64,000 nucleotides of DNA from Actinoallomurus liliacearum (GTDB lineage: Bacteria; Actinomycetota; Actinomycetes; Streptosporangiales; Streptosporangiaceae): positions 1 through 64,000 of the forward strand of contig NZ_BAABHJ010000027.1 of NCBI RefSeq assembly GCF_039542035.1, read 5' to 3'. The notes under the pieces were generated by a model. That model saw nothing but the letters and a program-made list of their open reading frames with translations, had not been told where the DNA came from and searched no databases. This document shows, piece after piece, positions 31,621 to 43,075 of this stretch (the stretch's first letter is position 1; each line of letters begins with the position of its first letter). The translations under genes were made by a program, and so were the position numbers.

Positions 31621-33564
31621 ATGGCTAAGGCAGTCGGAATCGATCTCGGAACCACGAACTCGGTCATCGCCACGACCGAGGACGGCCACCCCACGGTGAT
31701 CCCGAACGCCGAAGGGTCCCGTACGACGCCGTCGGTGGTCGGCTTCACCGAACAGGGCGAGCGCCTGGTCGGGCAGCTCGCGCGCCGACAGGCGATCCTC
31801 AACCCCAAGGGGACGATCTACTCTGCGAAACGGTTCATCGGCCGCCGGTACGACGAGGTGGCCAGCGAGATCAACGCGGTCTCGTTCGATGTGGTGGCCG
31901 GTCCGGACGGCGCGGTCCGTTTCGACGTCCGGGGCAAGATGTACGCTCCGGAGGAGATCTCCGCGCTGGTGCTGCGCAAGCTCGCCGACGACGCCGGCAA
32001 GTTCCTCGGTGAGCGGGTGACCGAAGCGGTCATCACGGTCCCCGCCTACTTCAACGACGCCCAGCGCCAGGCGACCCGTGACGCAGGGAAGATCGCGGGC
32101 CTGGAGGTCCTGCGGATCATCAACGAGCCGACCGCCGCGGCGCTGGCCTACGGGCTGGACAAGGGCGCGAACGAGACAGTGCTGATCTTCGACCTGGGCG
32201 GCGGGACGTTCGACGTGAGCCTGCTCAGCATCGGCGAAGGCGTCGTGGAGGTCCTCGCGACCGCCGGCGACGGGCACCTGGGCGGCGACGACTTCGACCG
32301 CCGCATCGTCGACCACATCGCCGACGAGTTCCAGCGGGACACCGGCATCGACCTGCGCCAGGACCCCCAGGCGCTGCAGCGCCTGTTCGAGGCGGCGGAG
32401 AAGGCGAAGGTGGAGCTGTCCTCGGTGACCCAGACGACGATCAACCTGCCGTTCATCACCGCGGACGCGACCGGCCCCAAGCACCTGAACACCACCCTGA
32501 TGCGCTCGACCTTCGAGCAGATCACCGGCGACCTCATCGAACGTACCAAGGGCCCGGTGCAGACGGCGATGGCCGACGCGAAAGTCACCGCGAACGACAT
32601 CGACGAGGTCATCCTCGTCGGCGGGTCCACCCGCATCCCGGCCGTGCAGGCGCTCGTCCGCAGGATGACCGGCGGCAAGGACCCCAACATGACGGTCAAC
32701 CCGGACGAGGTCGTCGCCCTCGGCGCGGCCGCTCAGGCCGGCGTGATCAAGGGGGAGGTGGAGGACGTCGTCCTGCTGGACGTCACTCCCCTGTCGCTCG
32801 GCCTGGAGACGCTCGGCGGCGTCATGACCAAGATCATCGAGCGGAACACCACGATCCCGGCCCGCCGTACGGAGACCTTCAGCACCGCCGAGGACAACCA
32901 GACCGCGGTGGACGTCGTCGTCCTGCAGGGCGAACGGGAACGCGCCGCCGACAACCGGGTCCTCGCACGGTTCCGGCTGGAGAACATCCGGCCCGCCCCG
33001 CGCGGCGTACCGCAGATCGAGGTGACCTTCGACATCGACGCCAACGGGATCCTCAACGTCTCCGCGCGGGACAAGGACACCGGCGTCGAGCAGACGGTCA
33101 CCATCAGCGAGACCACCAACCTCGACCAGTCCGAGATCGAGCGGATGATCCAGGACGCCGAGCAGCACCGCACCGAGGACGAACGCCTGCGCGAGACGAT
33201 CGACGCCCGCAACGCGCTCGACTCGGCCGCGTACCAGGTGGAGAAGCGGGTCCAGGAGTTGGGGGACGCCGTGCCGGCGCACGAGAAGGCGCGGGCCGAG
33301 ATGCTCGTGATGGACGCCCGCGAGGCGATCAAGCTGGAGGTGCCGATCGAGCGGCTCCGGTCCCTGACCGCCGAGCTCCAGCAGGTCTACTACGGGCTCG
33401 GCGCCGCGACGGCCGGCGCCGGACCGGGCGCCACAGGGCCGGGAGGTTCCGGCGGACCCGGTGCTCCGGGGGCTCCAGGCGGTCCGGGCGGTCCCGGCGC
33501 CGGTGGCGGAGCCGCCGGAGGCGACGAGGACGTGATCGACGCGGAGTTCACGACCGATGAGTGA
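31621..33564 (+). CDS. dnaK: Chaperone DnaK (Hsp70)
   Basis: A 647-residue Hsp70. The ATPase domain (1 to about 355) has GIDLGTTNSVIATTEDG, the IFDLGGGTFDVSLL phosphate loop and VGGSTRIPAVQ. The substrate-binding domain follows the VEDVVLLDVTPLSLG linker near residue 380. The C-terminus is a Gly/Pro/Ala stretch ending DVIDAEFTTDE. It refolds proteins with GrpE and the CbpA-type DnaJ encoded next, and cooperates with ClpB in disaggregation. The gene is preceded by a strong GGAGGAAGG and shares eight bases with grpE. As actinomycetes have a main HspR-controlled dnaK operon, this is probably a second, differently regulated copy. Confidence 0.95.
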   Translation: MAKAVGIDLGTTNSVIATTEDGHPTVIPNAEGSRTTPSVVGFTEQGERLVGQLARRQAILNPKGTIYSAKRFIGRRYDEVASEINAVSFDVVAGPDGAVRFDVRGKMYAPEEISALVLRKLADDAGKFLGERVTEAVITVPAYFNDAQRQATRDAGKIAGLEVLRIINEPTAAALAYGLDKGANETVLIFDLGGGTFDVSLLSIGEGVVEVLATAGDGHLGGDDFDRRIVDHIADEFQRDTGIDLRQDPQALQRLFEAAEKAKVELSSVTQTTINLPFITADATGPKHLNTTLMRSTFEQITGDLIERTKGPVQTAMADAKVTANDIDEVILVGGSTRIPAVQALVRRMTGGKDPNMTVNPDEVVALGAAAQAGVIKGEVEDVVLLDVTPLSLGLETLGGVMTKIIERNTTIPARRTETFSTAEDNQTAVDVVVLQGERERAADNRVLARFRLENIRPAPRGVPQIEVTFDIDANGILNVSARDKDTGVEQTVTISETTNLDQSEIERMIQDAEQHRTEDERLRETIDARNALDSAAYQVEKRVQELGDAVPAHEKARAEMLVMDAREAIKLEVPIERLRSLTAELQQVYYGLGAATAGAGPGATGPGGSGGPGAPGAPGGPGGPGAGGGAAGGDEDVIDAEFTTDE

Positions 33565-34054
33565 CATGCGGCCGGAAGAACCGGCGGAAGAGGACGGCGG
33601 CCTGGCGACGAAGCTCGCCGAGCTGGAGGACCGCTGGAAGCGCGCGCTCGCGGACCTGGAGAACTACCGCAAGCGCGCCGCCCGCGACGCCGAGCGGCTG
33701 CGGTCGGACGAGCGGGCCCGGACCGCCGCCGAGTGGCTGCCCGTCGTGGACAACCTCGAACGGGCCATCGAGCACGCCGGCGCGGAGCCCGACGTCCTCC
33801 TCGACGGGGTACGCGCCGTCCGCGACCAGGCGCTCGCGCTGCTCGCACGGCTCGGCTACCCACGCCAGGACGACGCGGGGCGGCTGTTCGACCCGACCCG
33901 GCACGAGGCGGTGGCCACCGTTCCCGACGCCGACGTCCCGGAGGGGACGATCGTGCAGGTGACCAGTCCCGGTTACGGCCACGGGGAGAACCAGTTGCGT
34001 CCGGCGCAGGTGGTGGTCTCGAAGGGGCGGCAGGCCGATGGCTCCGGCCCGTGA
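33557..34054 (+). CDS. grpE: Nucleotide exchange factor GrpE
   Basis: A 165-residue GrpE. Residues about 15-60 form the long coiled-coil helix (LATKLAELEDRWKRALADLE, NYRKRAARDAERLR), and the C-terminal beta-domain that opens DnaK has GRLFDPTRHEAVATVPDADV, PEGTIVQVTSPGYGH and RPAQVVVSKG. It overlaps dnaK by 8 bases and the dnaJ start by 17 bases, so translation is coupled across all three. It is shorter at the N-terminus than typical actinomycete GrpE proteins, which supports a paralogous operon. Confidence 0.93.
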   Translation: MSDMRPEEPAEEDGGLATKLAELEDRWKRALADLENYRKRAARDAERLRSDERARTAAEWLPVVDNLERAIEHAGAEPDVLLDGVRAVRDQALALLARLGYPRQDDAGRLFDPTRHEAVATVPDADVPEGTIVQVTSPGYGHGENQLRPAQVVVSKGRQADGSGP

Positions 34055-35006
34055 CTTCTACGAGATCCTCGGTGTGCCCAAGACGGCCGGTCAGGACGAG
34101 ATCCAGCGCGCATACCGCAAGCTCGCCCGTAAGTACCACCCCGACGTCAACAAGGCCCCCGACGCGGAGGACCGCTTCAAGGAGGCCTCGGAGGCGTACG
34201 CCGTGCTGTCCGACCCCGAACAACGCAAGCGCTACGACGCCTTCGGCGAGGACTTCCGGCGGGTGCCGCCGGACGTCGACCCGGAGACCTGGGCGCGGGC
34301 CCGTGCCGGCGCAGGCGCCGGCGGGCGGGCCCGCGCGGGAGCCGGGGCCGGGGGGTTCGGCGGCTTCGGCGGGTTCGGTACGGGGGGCGAGGAGGTCGAC
34401 CTCGAGGACCTGCTCGGCGGCATCTTCGGAGGACGCGCCGGGCGGGGACGCCGTCCAGGCGGTTTCGGCTGGGGGCCGATGCCCGGCGCCGACCAGGAGG
34501 CCGAGCTGGAGATCGGCCTCGACGAGGCGTACCACGGCGGGCATCGCACGATCCGCCTCAACGGCCGGACCATCGACGTCAACATCCCGGTCGGGGTCAC
34601 CGACGGCCAGCGGATCCGGCTCGCCGGGCAGGGCGGCCGCGGCGGCGAAGGCGGGCAGCCGGGCGACTTGTACCTGATCGTGCGCATCACGCCGGACCCG
34701 AGGTACCGCGTCGACGGCCGTGACGTCACCGTACGGCTACCGCTCGCCCCCTGGGAGGCGGCGCTCGGCACCACCGCCCCGGTCGGGACACCGGGCGGCG
34801 ACGCGAAGGTGAAGGTGCCGCCCGGCTCGTCGTGCGGCAGGAGGCTGCGGCTGCGCGGCCGCGGCCTGCCCAACCCACACGGTGGTCCGGGGGACCTGTA
34901 CGCCGAGGTCCAGATCAAGGTGCCGCCCCAGCCCAGCGCCGAGGAGAGACGGCTCTTCGAGGAGCTGGCCGCCAAGTCGTCGTTCGATCCGAGGAGACGA
35001 TCGTGA
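34038..35006 (+). CDS. cbpA: DnaJ-class co-chaperone, CbpA type without zinc finger
   Basis: A 322-residue type II DnaJ protein. The J-domain (1-70) carries the HPD motif in ARKYHPDVNKAPDAEDRFKE. A Gly/Phe-rich and Gly/Ala-rich linker follows (GGFGGFGGFG near residue 105), then two beta-sandwich substrate domains beginning AELEIGLDEAYHGGHRTIRL. The four CxxCxGxG repeats of true DnaJ are absent, which is the CbpA pattern. The next gene is a CbpM-like modulator, known in E. coli to bind the CbpA J-domain and shut it off. The stop overlaps that gene as GTGA. Confidence 0.93.
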   Translation: MAPARDFYEILGVPKTAGQDEIQRAYRKLARKYHPDVNKAPDAEDRFKEASEAYAVLSDPEQRKRYDAFGEDFRRVPPDVDPETWARARAGAGAGGRARAGAGAGGFGGFGGFGTGGEEVDLEDLLGGIFGGRAGRGRRPGGFGWGPMPGADQEAELEIGLDEAYHGGHRTIRLNGRTIDVNIPVGVTDGQRIRLAGQGGRGGEGGQPGDLYLIVRITPDPRYRVDGRDVTVRLPLAPWEAALGTTAPVGTPGGDAKVKVPPGSSCGRRLRLRGRGLPNPHGGPGDLYAEVQIKVPPQPSAEERRLFEELAAKSSFDPRRRS

Positions 35007-35307
35007 GGTACGCGCTCATGCGGCCGGTACGGCTCGATCTGGAGACCTTCGCCCGCGACGCCCACGTCCATCCCGATCTGGTCCGCCGGTTCGTCGCGCT
35101 GGGCATCGTCGACGCCGACCGTGACGTCTCTGGCGGACTGTGGTTCTCCCCCGAGCAGCTCGCCGCCCTCGCACGCGTGCAGCGGCTCCGCACCGGGTTC
35201 TCGCTCAACTACGCGGCGGTCGGCCTGGTCTGCGACCTGCTCGACCGCATCGCCGCCCTGGAGGCGGCCCAGAGACATCGCGCTCAGCAACGCACCGGAG
35301 GTCGATC

Positions 35308-35317
<10 letters not shown>
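35003..35317 (+). CDS. cbpM: CbpM-like chaperone modulator, MerR-type helix-turn-helix fold
   Basis: A 104-residue protein starting at the GTG that overlaps the dnaJ stop. The sequence LETFARDAHVHPDLVRRFVA, LGIVDADRDVSGGLWFSPEQ, LAALARVQRLRTGFSLNYA has the MerR-like arrangement of CbpM. CbpM binds the J-domain of CbpA and blocks its work with DnaK, and being encoded right after cbpA is the standard layout. The alternative, an HspR-type repressor, is less likely because the C-terminal extension and the HAIR operator are missing. It overlaps clpB by ten bases. Confidence 0.85.
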
Positions 35318-37893
<2,576 letters not shown>

Positions 37894-37903
37894 GGGGGCA
37901 TCG

Positions 37904-38329
37904 ATGATCGTCCAATGCCCGCACTGCGGCACGAAGAACCGTGTGCCTGCGGTGGCCGACGGCGTCCCGAACTGCGGGAACTGCCACCGGCCGCTTCCCT
38001 GGATCGCCGACGCCGGCGACGACGACTTCGCCGACGTCGCCGAACGCGCCTCGCTGCCCGTCGTGGTCGACCTGTGGGCGACCTGGTGCGGCCCCTGCCG
38101 CATGGTCAGCCCGGCACTCGAACAGCTCGCCCGCGAGATGGCCGGCCGGATCAAGCTCGTGAAGGTCGACATCGACCGGGCGCCCAAACTCCAGGAGCGC
38201 TTCGCCGTCCAGGCCGTGCCGACCCTGCTCGTCCTCCGCGACGGAAAGATCGTCGCCCGCCAGGCCGGCGCCGCACCGGCCCCGGCCCTGCGCGCGTGGG
38301 TGGAGAAGGCCCTTGCAGGAGACGCCTGA
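37904..38329 (+). CDS. trxC: Thioredoxin 2-type protein with N-terminal zinc motif
   Basis: A 141-residue thioredoxin. The first 30 residues carry two CxxC pairs (CPHCGTKNR and CGNCHRP), the zinc-binding extension that defines thioredoxin 2. The fold proper has the active site WCGPC near residue 67 (VVDLWATWCGPCRMVSPALE), the cis-proline in QAVPTLLV and a C-terminal amphipathic helix. Thioredoxin 2 works under oxidative stress and can feel redox state through the zinc site. It follows clpB by 10 bases and overlaps the next gene by 17, so it belongs to the chaperone operon. Confidence 0.93.
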   Translation: MIVQCPHCGTKNRVPAVADGVPNCGNCHRPLPWIADAGDDDFADVAERASLPVVVDLWATWCGPCRMVSPALEQLAREMAGRIKLVKVDIDRAPKLQERFAVQAVPTLLVLRDGKIVARQAGAAPAPALRAWVEKALAGDA

Positions 38330-39896
38330 CCTCAATGGCGCGTACCCGCGCCTGGAGCCCGAGCAGATCGAACGCCTGTCCGGGTACGGGGAGCGCATGC
38401 CGACTCGGCGGGGCCAGTTCCTGTTCCGCCAGGGCGAGCGCGGCTACGACTTCTTCGTGGTCCTGGAGGGCAAGGTCGCGATCCTCGACGGTGACACGGT
38501 GATCCGGGTCCACGGACCCGGCCGGTTCCTCGGCGAGATCAGCCTGCTGTCCGGACACTCGATCCTGGTCGGCGCGGTCGTCGACGAGCCCGGCGGGGTC
38601 CTGCGGGTCCCGGTGGAACGCCTGCGCGCGCTGGTGGCCCGGGACCCGATTCTCGGCGACCTGGTCCTGCGTGCCTACTTCATCCGGCGGTCGCTGCTGA
38701 TCGAGCAGGGCGCCGGTCTGCGGATCATCGGCTCGCGCTTCTCGCCGGACATCCGGCGGCTACGCGACTTCGCCGCGCGCAACCGGCTGCCACACCGGTG
38801 GATCGACCTGGAGGAGGACGAAGAGGCCGAAAAGGCCCTGCGGCGTCTGCACATCACGCCGGCCGACACGCCGGTGGTGATCCTGAACGGCCAACGCTTC
38901 CTGCGCAACCCGAGCAACGCCGAGTTGGCCCGGCTGGTCGGGCTGGCCGCGCCGGTCGAGGAGGACATCGCCGACCTGGTGATCGTCGGAGCCGGTCCCG
39001 CCGGACTGGCCGCGGCCGTGTACGGCGCGTCGGAAGGCCTGCACACGGCCGTCCTCGACGCGATCGCCACCGGCGGCCAGGCGGGCACCTCATCCCGCAT
39101 CGAGAACTACCTCGGCTTCCCCTCTGGAATCTCCGGCGCCGAACTCGCCGAGCGCGCGGTCATCCAGGCCGAGAAGTTCGGCGCGCGGCTCGGCGTCCCG
39201 GTGGAGGCGACCGGCCTGGAGATGCTGGACGGACAGTACGCCGTCTCGGTCGGAAACGGCGGACGGATCAGGGCCCGCACGGTGATCATCGCAACCGGCG
39301 CTCGCTACCGCCGGCTCGACGTTCCGAACCTGGAGCGGTTCGAAGGGTACGGCGTCTACTATGCCGCCACCGAGGTCGAGGCACTGATGTGTGAGCGGCT
39401 GCCCGTCGCGATCGTCGGGGGCGGCAACTCGGCCGGCCAGGCGGCGCTGTACCTCGCCAAGCGCGCGAGCCGGGTACGGCTGTTCGTCCGCGGCGACCAT
39501 CTCGGCAGGAGCATGTCGCGCTACCTCGTCGACCAGCTCGAACGCTCGCCGAACATCGAGATCCACCTGAACACCGAGGTGCGGGAACTGGTCGGCGACG
39601 ACACGCTGCGGGTGGTCGTCGCCGAGAACAACGAGAGCGGCGAGCGGCGTGCCTTGGACGCCCGCGTCCTCTTCGTCTTCATCGGCGCCGACCCGTGCGT
39701 CACCTGGCTCGGCGGTCAGGTGGACCTCGACGAGAAGGGCTTCATCCGCACCGGCGGCGCGTTGCCGTTGGAGACGAATCTGCCGGGCGTGTTCGCGGTG
39801 GGCGACGTAAGGAGCGGGTCGATCAAGCGCGTCGCCTCCGCGGTGGGCGAGGGCGCCATGGCGGTCCGGCTGGTCCACGAGCGGCTGAGCGGCTGA
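38313..39896 (+). CDS. Three-domain fusion: cNMP-binding, glutaredoxin-like and thioredoxin reductase-like
   Basis: A 527-residue protein. Residues about 15-115 are a cyclic nucleotide-binding domain (FLFRQGERGYDFFVVLEGKV, HGPGRFLGEISLLSG). Residues about 130-205 resemble a glutaredoxin fold (LRIIGSRFSPDIRRLRDFAA, DTPVVILNG) but have SRFSP where CxxC should be. Residues about 215-527 follow thioredoxin reductase: FAD motif LVIVGAGPAGLAAAVYGASE, NADPH motif PVAIVGGGNSAGQAALYLAK, and the closing GVFAVGDVR. At the place of the catalytic CxxC it reads GVYYAATEVEALMC. So it cannot reduce thioredoxin in the classic way. Start is a TTG overlapping trxC; an ATG at 38397 would cut the first domain. 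Confidence 0.85.
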   Translation: MQETPDLNGAYPRLEPEQIERLSGYGERMPTRRGQFLFRQGERGYDFFVVLEGKVAILDGDTVIRVHGPGRFLGEISLLSGHSILVGAVVDEPGGVLRVPVERLRALVARDPILGDLVLRAYFIRRSLLIEQGAGLRIIGSRFSPDIRRLRDFAARNRLPHRWIDLEEDEEAEKALRRLHITPADTPVVILNGQRFLRNPSNAELARLVGLAAPVEEDIADLVIVGAGPAGLAAAVYGASEGLHTAVLDAIATGGQAGTSSRIENYLGFPSGISGAELAERAVIQAEKFGARLGVPVEATGLEMLDGQYAVSVGNGGRIRARTVIIATGARYRRLDVPNLERFEGYGVYYAATEVEALMCERLPVAIVGGGNSAGQAALYLAKRASRVRLFVRGDHLGRSMSRYLVDQLERSPNIEIHLNTEVRELVGDDTLRVVVAENNESGERRALDARVLFVFIGADPCVTWLGGQVDLDEKGFIRTGGALPLETNLPGVFAVGDVRSGSIKRVASAVGEGAMAVRLVHERLSG

Positions 39897-39910
39897 GCGG
39901 CCGGCGGATG

Positions 39911-42727
39911 TCAGGTGTCCGCCTCCATGGTCAGCCGGGTCAGCTCGACCCGGGACGTCACCTCGAGCTTGCGGAAGATGTGGCGCAGGTGGAAGGCGAC
40001 CGTGTGGGCGCTCATGAACAGCTGGTCCGCCACCTGGCGGTTCGTCAGGCCCTGTGCGACGAGCGCGGAGACGCTGCGTTCGGTGTCGGTGAGGCTCGCC
40101 CAGCCCGAGACCGGCCGGTCGGCCTGGTTCCAGTGCCGGCGCCGGATGCCCAGCCGCCGCAGTCGGCGGCGCACCCGCGCCGCGTCCCGGGCCGCCCCGA
40201 GAGCCGTGTAGGCCATGAGCGCCGTGTCCAGGCCCGCGACGGCGTCCCGACGCAGGGTGGGGCACTCCTCCGTGATCAACATGCCCAGGTCCTCCGCCGC
40301 CGAGGCGCGCGCCCACGGATCGGCGTGCTCGGCGGCGGCGCGCTCGAGCGCTCCTCGGTCCCGATCGAGCAGGCCATGGGCGTGCGCGGCGGTGATACCG
40401 ATGCCGGTGAAGGCGGGATGGTCGCCGGCCAGCCGGTCCATCGCCGCGACGACCGTACGGGCGCGCCCCCGGTCGCCCAGGGCGAGCACCGTCCGTACGA
40501 GCCATGGCGCTGCGGTGGGTTCGCTGATCAGCGTCAATCGCTGCGTCGCGAGATCGTCGCAGAGCCGCCCGACCGTCTCCGCCGCCGCGGCCGCGCCCTC
40601 ACTGGCCACGGCGACCTGCGCCCGGGCCAGGAGGAGCCGCGCGTCGGCGTACGCTGAGCCGCAGTGGCACAGCGGCGGCCGCTCTCCTTCGGCGTAGCTC
40701 CGGGCCACGCGCAGGTCACCGGCCCGCAGCGTCGCTGTGGCCAGCACCGAGAGTAGGTGCGAGGTGAGCACGTGCGGTCCGAGCGGGCTGGTGATCGCCA
40801 GGCCCGCCTCTGCCTCGGCGGCGGCGTCGTGGAACCGCCCCGCGGCCAGGTGCATGCGGGCGCGAAGGACCGCGGGCGCCGCCGCCCAGGCCAGGTGGCC
40901 GGCGGTCTCGGCCTCCTTCCCCGCGCTCTCCATCACCGCGCGAGCCTCCTCGATCCGGAGGACGTCGATGAGCAGCATCGCCAGGATCATCCGGGGATGG
41001 AGACGGCGCGCGTCCGCCGACCTCGCGTGCCGTACGGCCTCGCGGGCCAGCCGCAGCCCGTCGGCCAGCCGCCCCGATCCCCACTCCGACAGGGCAAGGG
41101 TGATCAGCGCCCCGGTGAGCAGGGCGTCACCGTGGCCGCCGGCCGCGGACACGATCCGTTCCGCGCGGGCGCGGGCACCGGCGTCGTCGCCCATCCCCGC
41201 CTGCGTGTTGAGCAGCACGAGTTCGGCCTCGTCGCGGAGTTCACCGCACAGCCCCGGTGTGGTGAGGAGGGCGCTCGCCTCGGTGGCGGCCTCCTTCGTA
41301 CGGCCCGTCAGGGGCAGGATCGCGGACCGCAGGCACCGCAGCCGGACGGACGTCTCGCCGGGCAGGGGCGTCATCAGCGCCGAGTCCACGAGACCGAGGG
41401 CCTCCTGCAGCCGGCCCGCCATGCTCAGCGCCCGGACGGCCGTCACGGTGCGCGCGGGCCAGGCCGGATCGGTCGGATCGGTGAGCCGGAGGGCGTGCGC
41501 GGCCAGCGCCGCCGCGGCCCGTGGCGACTCCAGGAGCACCTCGGCGGCCGCCCGGTCGAGGGCCGCCAGGGCCCGTGAGTCGCCCACCCGAACCCCCTGC
41601 ATGAGGTGTGAGGCGGCGGCCGGGACCGCGCTCCCGCCCCGCGCCATCAGGAGGTCCCCGATCTGCCGGTGCAGCGCCCGCCGGACCGGCGCCGGCACCG
41701 CGTCCGTGACCACCTGCCACAGCAGGCCGTTCCGGAACGCCAGTTCCTCCGGCGCGGCAACGAGGAGCCCCTCGGCGAACGCCTCGTCGAGCTGGGGCAG
41801 GAGCGCGGCCGGTGTCGTGCCGAGCACCTCGGCGGTGTCCTCCAGGCAGAACGAGCGCCCGAGGACCGCGCCCACGCTCAGCAGGTGACGCGTTCCCGGG
41901 CCGACCTGGCCCAGCCGGTGCCTGAGGTCGGCCCGGATCCGCTGCGGGATCCGGGGGGTCACCAGGCGTGCGCGCCCGTCGACGACCTGTACCGTCTCCT
42001 CGTCCCGCAGCCCGGTCAGCAGCTCGGTCAGCAGGGCCGGGTTGCCGCCCGTCTCCGCCGCCAGCGCCAGCAGATCCGGGTCGGGCACCGCTCCCAGCAT
42101 GTCGATCACGACCTCCCGCACGGTCGCGTCGTCGAACGGGTCGAGCGTGAGCCGCGTCGCGCCGTCGCGCTCGAGCAGGTCGAACAGGCGGTCGGCCCCG
42201 ATCGCGCCGCCGGTCGTGCGGCGGGCCAGCAGCCATACGACGGGACAGGAGACGAGCGTCCGCGTCAGCGTGTGCACCGCCGCGAGCGTGGCCGGATCGG
42301 CCCGCTGCAGGTCGTCCACGCTCACCAGCACGGGTCCTTCGCCGCCGCGTCGCTCCAGTTCGGCTCGGAGTTCGCCCACGATCCGCAGCCGCCGGCCCGG
42401 CCGGCCGCCCGGTCCCGCGTCGCCGACGGCCGCCAGGCCTACGAACGCGGACAGCAGTGGCTCGAGTGGCACCACCTCCCCGAACTCCCCCACTCCGCCG
42501 GCCGCCGTCGAGAGCCCCAGTGCCGCTGCCGTGCGGACGGCACTCGCGAGCAGGAGGCTCTTGCCCGTTCCCGCCTCGCCCTCGATGAGCACGACGCCGG
42601 GCCGCCCGGCCTGGGCCGACCGCAGCAGTGCCATGATGGCGTCCCACGCCCGTCCGCGGCCGCGCACCGTCCTTACGTGGCGCGGCGTCTCGGCCCACGA
42701 GCGCAGAGTGGCCATAAAACTGGACAT
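39911..42727 (-). CDS. LAL-type LuxR-family regulator with N-terminal AAA ATPase
   Basis: A 938-residue large ATP-binding LuxR regulator. The ATPase domain has Walker A LIEGEAGTGKSLLLASAV near residue 50 and Walker B PVLVSVDDLQRAD near 145. The long middle region is helical and TPR-like (repeated Ala/Leu-rich pairs). The final 65 residues are the LuxR helix-turn-helix: LTDTERSVSALVAQGLTNRQ, VADQLFMSAHTVAFHLRHIF. LAL proteins usually activate secondary metabolism or sugar-use genes. Start set at the ATG at 42727; one at 42715 is possible and no strong ribosome site marks either. The target is unknown, perhaps the divergent methyltransferase. Confidence 0.88.
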   Translation of the reverse strand: MSSFMATLRSWAETPRHVRTVRGRGRAWDAIMALLRSAQAGRPGVVLIEGEAGTGKSLLLASAVRTAAALGLSTAAGGVGEFGEVVPLEPLLSAFVGLAAVGDAGPGGRPGRRLRIVGELRAELERRGGEGPVLVSVDDLQRADPATLAAVHTLTRTLVSCPVVWLLARRTTGGAIGADRLFDLLERDGATRLTLDPFDDATVREVVIDMLGAVPDPDLLALAAETGGNPALLTELLTGLRDEETVQVVDGRARLVTPRIPQRIRADLRHRLGQVGPGTRHLLSVGAVLGRSFCLEDTAEVLGTTPAALLPQLDEAFAEGLLVAAPEELAFRNGLLWQVVTDAVPAPVRRALHRQIGDLLMARGGSAVPAAASHLMQGVRVGDSRALAALDRAAAEVLLESPRAAAALAAHALRLTDPTDPAWPARTVTAVRALSMAGRLQEALGLVDSALMTPLPGETSVRLRCLRSAILPLTGRTKEAATEASALLTTPGLCGELRDEAELVLLNTQAGMGDDAGARARAERIVSAAGGHGDALLTGALITLALSEWGSGRLADGLRLAREAVRHARSADARRLHPRMILAMLLIDVLRIEEARAVMESAGKEAETAGHLAWAAAPAVLRARMHLAAGRFHDAAAEAEAGLAITSPLGPHVLTSHLLSVLATATLRAGDLRVARSYAEGERPPLCHCGSAYADARLLLARAQVAVASEGAAAAAETVGRLCDDLATQRLTLISEPTAAPWLVRTVLALGDRGRARTVVAAMDRLAGDHPAFTGIGITAAHAHGLLDRDRGALERAAAEHADPWARASAAEDLGMLITEECPTLRRDAVAGLDTALMAYTALGAARDAARVRRRLRRLGIRRRHWNQADRPVSGWASLTDTERSVSALVAQGLTNRQVADQLFMSAHTVAFHLRHIFRKLEVTSRVELTRLTMEADT

Positions 42728-42945
42728 ACCCGCTGCGCAGCCCGGGCGACCACCGGGGCTACCTGGTGGTCGGCGCGGCCGCCGAACCCTCGTCCGGTGA
42801 GACCTGGCCGACCCGGACGCTGTTTCGACCTCCAGCCCGCCGCTCGCACCCACGCCCACGCCTACGCCCGCCGCCCGCGCCCGCGCCCGCGCCTGGCAGA
42901 CCCTGCAGGCCCTCCGCGCCGACCGGACCCAGGAAACGCGTATTT

Positions 42946-42985
42946 CGGTAACGGCCTTTCTCCAGCCACAGATAGACCGTTACCG
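42946..42985. promoter_or_regulatory. Inverted repeat in the LAL/methyltransferase divergent gap
   Basis: CGGTAACGG (42946-42954) and CCGTTACCG (42977-42985) are perfect 9-bp arms with a 22-base spacer, in the 348-base gap between the LAL gene start (42727) and the DUF574 gene start (43076). It may be an operator for the LAL protein, whose family binds spaced dyads. The rest of the gap is GC-rich with no other feature I can support. Confidence 0.45.
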
Positions 42986-43075
42986 GGCCCCTCAGTCGGC
43001 TCCGGTTCATCGGAACGACCCCACACCGGTCAAGCCGCAGCGTGCCATGGGGGTTTTGCACGCACGCAAGGACCC

